DNA of 64,000 nucleotides from CAIQPS01 sp963783835 (lineage in GTDB: Bacteria > Actinomycetota > Thermoleophilia > RBG-16-64-13): assembly GCA_963783835.1 (NCBI GenBank), contig CAWAOX010000013.1:1-64000 (forward strand), given 5' to 3'. Below the pieces are notes generated by a model, which was not told the origin of the DNA, made no database searches, and worked only from the letters and a program-made list of their open reading frames with translations. Position numbers and translations under genes: made by a program. Below, one piece after another: positions 61,272 through 64,000 of the stretch; the first letter of the stretch is position 1; each line of letters begins with the position of its first letter.

Positions 61272-61298
61272 CCGCACCGGCGCGGACTGGGATATAAT
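61268..61298 (+). promoter_or_regulatory. Candidate promoter of the second NuoEF set
   Basis: A perfect -10 TATAAT (61293-61298) with a weak CTGACC (61268-61273) 19 bases before it, in the 107-base gap after the REC-kinase. Confidence 0.45.
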
Positions 61299-61378
61299 TC
61301 GCAGCACTCGGCGGAGGCCCGCTGAGGGTCCGGGGGGGCCGGATCTTCCATCAGTCGTCTATCTAGTGAGGGAGAGCT

Positions 61379-61765
61379 GTGGCCAAGATACTGATCGTGG
61401 ACGACGATCCGGACATGGTGATTGCCGGTCGTTACGTGCTGGAACGCGAGGGGCATACGGTCACCAGCGCCTCGAACATCGAGACCGGTCTGAAGGCCCT
61501 TGACGAGGAGACACCCGACCTGCTGATCCTCGACGTGATGATGGAAGAGGCCGACGACGGTCTGCGTCTTCGCCCGCAAGGTGCGGCGCTAGAGGCCTCA
61601 CGCATCCCCATCCTCATGCTCACCAGCGTCAACCGGGCCATGGGCCTCAGCATCGGCAAAGACGAAGAGATGGTCCCGGTCGACGAGTTCGTGGAGAAGC
61701 CGGTGGACCCGGCCGTTCTCGTCGGCCAAGGTCGACGGCCTGCTCGCCGGCGAGAAGGGGCGTGA
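61379..61765 (+). CDS. Response regulator (receiver) 2, probably frameshifted
   Basis: AKILIVDDDPDMV and DLLILDVMMEEADDG give the receiver pocket and acceptor Asp. The next stretch (LRLRPQGAALE) is out of frame: a shift restores F-A-R-K-V-R. SRIPILMLTSVNRAMG and VDEFVEKPVDPAVLV then follow in the original frame, with the Lys. A further shift near 61725 would give A-K-V-D-G-L-L-A-G-E. GTG 61379 follows GGGAGAG. It may report to the sensor kinase at 58029. Confidence 0.8.
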   Translation: MAKILIVDDDPDMVIAGRYVLEREGHTVTSASNIETGLKALDEETPDLLILDVMMEEADDGLRLRPQGAALEASRIPILMLTSVNRAMGLSIGKDEEMVPVDEFVEKPVDPAVLVGQGRRPARRREGA

Positions 61766-62318
61766 TGCGGGTGATCGACTACGAACAGCTCCGCGAAGAG
61801 GTCATAGAGGTCGCGGCGCTGACCAACTACAGCCGCGCCTCCTTGATCCCCGTGCTCCGCAACGTCAAGGAGAAGTACCGGGGCATCGACAGCGAGGCGA
61901 TGCAGATCATCGCCGACGTGCTCGGCATGCCACCCGGTGGAGGTCAACGCGGTCGCCACCTTCTACGCGTTCCTGAACCCGAAGGCCGAGGGGCGCTTCA
62001 TATTCCGGCTGTGCCGCACCTACTCGTGCGAGCTGGCCGGCAAGGAAGAGATCGCCCGGCAGCTGGCCCGCGACCTGGGCATCGACTTCGGCGAGACCTC
62101 GGCCGACGGCGCCTTCACTCTGGAGTGGGCCAACTGCATGGGCATGTGCGACCAGGGCCCGGCCATGCTGGTGAACGACGACATCTACACCAAACTCACG
62201 CCCAACAGGGTCCACGACCATCGTCCAGGACTACAAGAGCAGGCCTGAGGCGAGCGCGCCCGAGCCGGCCGCCGCTGTGCCGATTCTCGGCGATGCGGCA
62301 GTGGAGTGTGGGGTATGA
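61764..62318 (+). CDS. NuoE-like [2Fe-2S] subunit 2, frameshifted
   Basis: Frame one gives YEQLREEVIEVAALTNYSRASLIPVLRNVKEKYRGIDSEAMQIIADVLGMPP. After a shift near 61930 the next frame gives VEVNAVATFYAFLNP, LCRTYSCELAGKEEIARQLARDLGI and WANCMGMCDQGPAMLVND, the [2Fe-2S] ligands. A second shift near 62210 leads to IVQDYKSRPEASAPEPAAAVP and the stop at 62316-62318, which overlaps the NuoF start (ATGA). It is the paralogue of the gene at 51703. Confidence 0.85.
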
Positions 62319-63508
62319 GCGTCGACACCACCATCAAGACCCAGGGCAACCAGCTCACCTTCTCCACCATCACGTTGGGCGACGGCCTGAGCAAAGCGCT
62401 CGCGATGCCCCGCGTCGACATCATCGACATGGTCCGCGACTCCAAGCTCAAAGGGCGCGGCGGGGCCGGCTTCCCCACCGGCATCAAGTGGAACTTCGCC
62501 GCGGCCGAGAAGCGGACGCCCAAGTACATCATGTGCAACGCCGACGAGGGCGAGCCGGGCACCTTCAAGGACCGGCTGATCCTGAGCGAGTACCCCGAAT
62601 TGGTCATGGAGGGCATGACCATCGGCGCCCGGGCCATCGGCGCCTCTCTGGGCCTCATCTATCTGCGAGCCGAGTACGGCTACCTGCGCCCGCACCTCGA
62701 AGACGTGGTCAAGGAGCGCAAGGCAGCGGGCCTGCTCGGGCAGGACATCGGCGGAGATCAAGGGCTTCAACTTCAACATCATGGTGGCCATGGGCGCCGG
62801 CGCCTACGTCTGCGGCGAAGAGACGGCGCTCATCGAGTCGCTCGAGGGCTTCCGCGGCGAGCCGCGCAACCGTCCCCCGTTCCCGGTGGTCTCGGGCTTC
62901 CTCAACCGGCCGTCGGTCATCAACAACGTCGAGACCCTGGCCTGGGTGCCCTGCATCCTCGAGCAAGGGGGTCGACTGGTTCAAGAGCATCGGCACCGAC
63001 AACTCGACCGGGCACAAGCTGTTCAGCGTGTCCGGCGACTGCGAGAAGCCCGGCGTGTACGAGTTCCCCTTCGGCATCACGATCGCCGAGTTGCTCAAGG
63101 AAGTGGGCGGCGGCGACGCCAAGGCCGTGCAGATCGGCGGCGCGTCGGGCCGGTGCGTGCCGAAGAAGGACTTCGAGCGCCGGCTGGCCTTCGAGGACAT
63201 CCCCACCGGCGGCTCGGTCATCGTCATCGGCCCCGGCCGCGACATGCTGGACCTGGCCCACAACCTGATGGACTTCTTCGTGGACGAATCATGCGGGCAG
63301 TGCACGCCATGCCGCGCTGGGCAACGCCAAGTTGCTCGAGGGCGTGGAGATGCTCAAAGAGGGAAGCTGCTCCGACGACTATCTGGACGAGCTCAAAGGG
63401 CTCGCCAACACCATGCAGGTGGCCTCCAAGTGCGGCCTGGGTCAGACCAGTTCGGTGGCGCTGCTTTCCATCCTCGAGCACTTTGGAGACGAGATCCATG
63501 GCCGATAA
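62315..63508 (+). CDS. NuoF-like NADH/FMN subunit 2, frameshifted
   Basis: Across frames: KLKGRGGAGFPTGIKWNF, CNADEGEPGTFKDRLIL (frame one), GAGAYVCGEETALIESLEGFRGEPRNRPP (after a shift near 62750), and VDWFKSIGTDNSTGHKLFSVSGDCEKPGVYEFP to ESCGQCTPCRAG (after about 62968). SKCGLGQTSSVALLSILEHF (after about 63312) ends at 63508. It is a plain NuoF without the N-terminal thioredoxin-like domain or GltD half, unlike the subunit at 52667. It likely forms a second bifurcating-type module with the genes on either side. Confidence 0.87.
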
Positions 63509-64000
63509 TACCTGTCTCCCACGCCGGCGGGCGCCGCTCAGCCAGCTCTTCCAGCCCGACCTGCAGCCTGAGGCCCACCGCGGCCGACGCCATCGGCGCG
63601 ACCGTCTCGGTCACCATCGACGGCATGGAGACCAAGGTGCCTCTGGGCACCACCATCCTCGAAGCCGCCAAGGCTATCGGGGTGCGCATCCCCACCCTCT
63701 GCTATCACCCCGACCTGGACGTGGCGGGCCTCTGCCGCATCTGCGTGGTCGAGGTGGAGGGTCAGCGGAACCTGCAGGCGGCCTGCGCCTATCCCGTCAC
63801 CGCGCCCATCAAGATCAAGACCTACTCCAAAGCCGTGCGCATCGCCCGCCGGCACGTCCTCGACCTGCTGCTGAGCGAGCACTGCGGCGACTGCTACTCG
63901 TGCATCCGCAACGGCATCTGCGAGCTGCAGCAGCTGGCCGAGGAGTACGGGGTCGACAGCTTCCGCTTCGGCCACGTGGAGGTGCCGGTGGCGCATCGAC
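63498..64000 (+). CDS. HydA- or NuoG-like Fe-S subunit 2, N-terminal part only, frameshifted
   Basis: It starts at ATG 63498 (overlapping the NuoF stop) with MADNTCLP, then loses frame near 63560-63590. It resumes as ATVSVTIDGMETKVPLGTTILEAAKAIGVRIPTLCYHPDLDVAGLCRICVVEVEG, a [2Fe-2S] domain, followed by HCGDCYSCIRNGICELQQLAEEYGV, the His-ligated cluster. The window ends before any H-cluster or molybdopterin motif, so hydrogenase and formate-dehydrogenase-type subunits cannot be told apart. Confidence 0.8.
   Translation, partial: MADNTCLPRRRAPLSQLFQPDLQPEAHRGRRHRRDRLGHHRRHGDQGASGHHHPRSRQGYRGAHPHPLLSPRPGRGGPLPHLRGRGGGSAEPAGGLRLSRHRAHQDQDLLQSRAHRPPARPRPAAERALRRLLLVHPQRHLRAAAAGRGVRGRQLPLRPRGGAGGAS

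Overview
The window is high-GC DNA from an anaerobic bacterium. An anaerobic actinobacterium is my best guess: ATG/GTG/TTG starts are mixed, four-base ATGA/GTGA overlaps are frequent, lipoproteins carry Thr/Ser-rich linkers just after the lipobox Cys (27.3-28.6, 35.8-37.5, 45.6-46.7 kb), and a Thr-rich secreted NlpC/P60 protein is present. Anaerobic life is shown by a glycyl-radical enzyme with its activase, a tungsten-type aldehyde:ferredoxin oxidoreductase, several ferredoxins and [FeFe]-hydrogenase genes. I cannot fix the taxon from the sequence alone.

Layout. (1) 0-11 kb, all minus strand: a glycyl-radical operon (small protein, glycyl-radical enzyme, PFK-like protein B, activase, ferredoxin, PFK-like protein A, winged-helix/4Fe-4S protein, cupin) below a large LuxR/MalT-type regulator. 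Both PFK-fold proteins have lost the residues used for phosphotransfer. (2) 11-14.2 kb: a DUF3795-like protein, an amidohydrolase, an alpha/beta hydrolase and IS3 debris. (3) 14.2-39.7 kb: a candidate genomic island bounded by a 44-bp perfect direct repeat of the 3' part of tRNA-fMet. The intact tRNA is at the right end and the orphan 3' fragment at the left. The island carries a catabolic gene set: two UroD-like methyltransferase-family proteins, a branched-chain-type ABC importer, a diacetylphloroglucinol-hydrolase-like protein, two UbiD decarboxylases (one with a BsdD-like partner), an AOR, an SDR, two CocE-type hydrolases, two IclR regulators, a lone lipoprotein solute receptor and an amidohydrolase. 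It also holds two decayed IS481-type elements. Uptake and decarboxylation, deacylation or demethylation of a substituted aromatic acid is an inference from these families. (4) 39.7-47 kb: housekeeping genes (tRNA-fMet, NlpC/P60, NifU-like, thiolase, Tag-like glycosylase) and a NitT/TauT-type ABC operon led by a small ACT-like protein that resembles hydrogenase-associated TM1266. (5) 47-64 kb, all plus strand: a hydrogenase and redox-signalling locus. It starts with a Rex repressor fused to a DRTGG domain, behind a near-consensus Rex operator. It continues through an HATPase/Fe-S/degenerate-hydrogenase fusion, DRTGG, PHP and HATPase proteins, then NuoE, a [2Fe-2S] protein, a NuoF-GltD fusion and catalytic HydA. 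A receiver, a hydrogenase-like sensor histidine kinase, a REC-kinase, another receiver and a second NuoE-NuoF-HydA/NuoG-type set that runs off the end follow.

How it fits together. Region 5 looks like an electron-bifurcating hydrogenase whose NuoF subunit also carries a GltD-like FAD/NAD(P)H module, so H2, ferredoxin, NADH and NADPH could be linked. NADH status would be read by Rex and H2/redox status by a sensor hydrogenase kinase. Reduced ferredoxin from this locus could feed the AOR and glycyl-radical chemistry of the other regions.

Sequence quality. Single-base frameshifts cluster at about 2.5-7.8 kb and 61.5-63.6 kb, with isolated cases at 27.6, 29.5 and 38.2 kb, while 40-61 kb is clean. 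Most look like uncorrected indels, so the broken genes there are given as whole loci with the shift positions stated.
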